Assembly (NCBI GenBank): GCA_905212215.1
Contig: CAJMDR010000116.1
Location: 1-6,798 of the forward strand
DNA from: an uncultured Porphyromonadaceae bacterium
GTDB taxonomy: Bacteria > Bacteroidota > Bacteroidia > Bacteroidales > Muribaculaceae
DNA: 6,798 bases
Direction: 5' to 3'
Shown here: positions 6,520-6,798 of the stretch, piece after piece
Layout: each line of letters opens with the position of its first letter
Position numbering within the stretch: the stretch's first letter is position 1
Notes under the pieces: generated by a model
The model's database searches: none
Seen by the model: the letters and a program-made list of their open reading frames with translations, nothing else
Told to the model about the DNA's origin: nothing
Translations under genes and position numbers: made by a program

Positions 6520-6798
6520 ATGGCAAACAACGAGAAAATCAGAGTAATGAGTCCGGAAGCGAGCAAGATTCCGGAGGGTCCTGTCGCTGAGAAGTGGACC
6601 AATTTCAAGGCGCATCAGAAGCTGGTTAACCCGGCCAACAAGCGCAAACTTGACATCATAGTAGTCGGCACAGGTCTTGCCGGCGCATCGGCAGCATCCA
6701 CACTGGCAGAGATGGGCTTCAACGTGCTCAACTTCTGCATTCAGGACTCGCCGCGCCGCGCTCACTCCATCGCCGCCCAAGGCGGCATCAACGCCGCC
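6520..6798 (+). CDS. sdhA: Succinate dehydrogenase/fumarate reductase flavoprotein subunit, N-terminal part (runs off window)
   Basis: An open frame from ATG 6520 to the window end gives 93 residues. This is the catalytic FAD subunit that interconverts succinate and fumarate in the cytoplasm. A family-typical lead-in ([20 protein letters not shown], residues 17-36) is followed by the dinucleotide-binding motif [12 protein letters not shown] (glycines 50, 52 and 55). [13 protein letters not shown] then contains H82, which aligns with the histidine that bears covalent FAD in this family. ATG 6547 is an alternative start, but 6520 lies 13 bases after the sdhC stop and fits the expected sdhC-sdhA-sdhB operon. 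No Shine-Dalgarno sequence is visible. The remaining roughly 550-plus residues and sdhB should lie downstream. frdA is an equally valid name. Confidence 0.95.
   Translation, partial: MANNEKIRVMSPEASKIPEGPVAEKWTNFKAHQKLVNPANKRKLDIIVVGTGLAGASAASTLAEMGFNVLNFCIQDSPRRAHSIAAQGGINAA

Noticed and set aside
5958..6608. 216-codon minus-strand frame across the end of sdhC and start of sdhA
   Set aside because: It overlaps two conserved genes on the other strand. Its leucine/histidine-rich translation is what the reverse complement of Q/M-rich coding DNA gives.

Overview
This 6.8 kb window looks like chromosomal DNA from a gut- or oral-type anaerobe of the order Bacteroidales. The evidence is a giant BspA-like leucine-rich-repeat surface protein, two C-terminal tails that look like type IX secretion (T9SS) sorting signals, two promoters of the Bacteroidetes form TTTG-N20-TAnnTTTG, start codons without clear Shine-Dalgarno sequences, and a type B succinate dehydrogenase/fumarate reductase operon whose proteins read like Bacteroides/Prevotella homologues. 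Muribaculaceae or Prevotellaceae is my best guess at family level, but the window alone does not settle it.

Layout, all on the + strand. (1) 1-3903 is the 3' part of a very large secreted or surface gene that is already open at base 1. At least five BspA-type modules are visible, interrupted by one Ig-like (Big_2) domain and followed by a second Ig-like region and a C-terminal sorting tail. (2) 3904-4073 is a compact junction: a strong intrinsic terminator at 3969-4005, then a promoter starting 6 bases later at 4012-4043. (3) 4074-5124 is a gene for a second exported protein with YD-like repeats and a T9SS-type tail. It is split by a +1 frameshift at an AAAA run (4293-4296); with one A fewer it would be one 349-residue protein. 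(4) 5125-5426 is a 302-base gap holding a 9-bp tandem repeat, weak hairpins and the promoter of the next operon (5303-5334). (5) 5427-6506 is sdhC/frdC, the five-helix dihaem cytochrome b subunit, with an unusual periplasmic tail of about 135 residues. (6) 6520 to the window end is the start of sdhA/frdA, including the FAD-binding glycine motif and the histidine expected to carry covalent FAD. sdhB/frdB presumably follows outside the window.

The first two genes encode likely cell-surface or secreted proteins and the last two encode respiratory enzyme subunits. Each block has its own promoter, so they appear to be neighbours rather than one functional system. I see no CRISPR array, tRNA, rRNA, insertion sequence or phage gene. 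I found no clearly new system; the best candidates for a second look are the SdhC tail and the frameshift.
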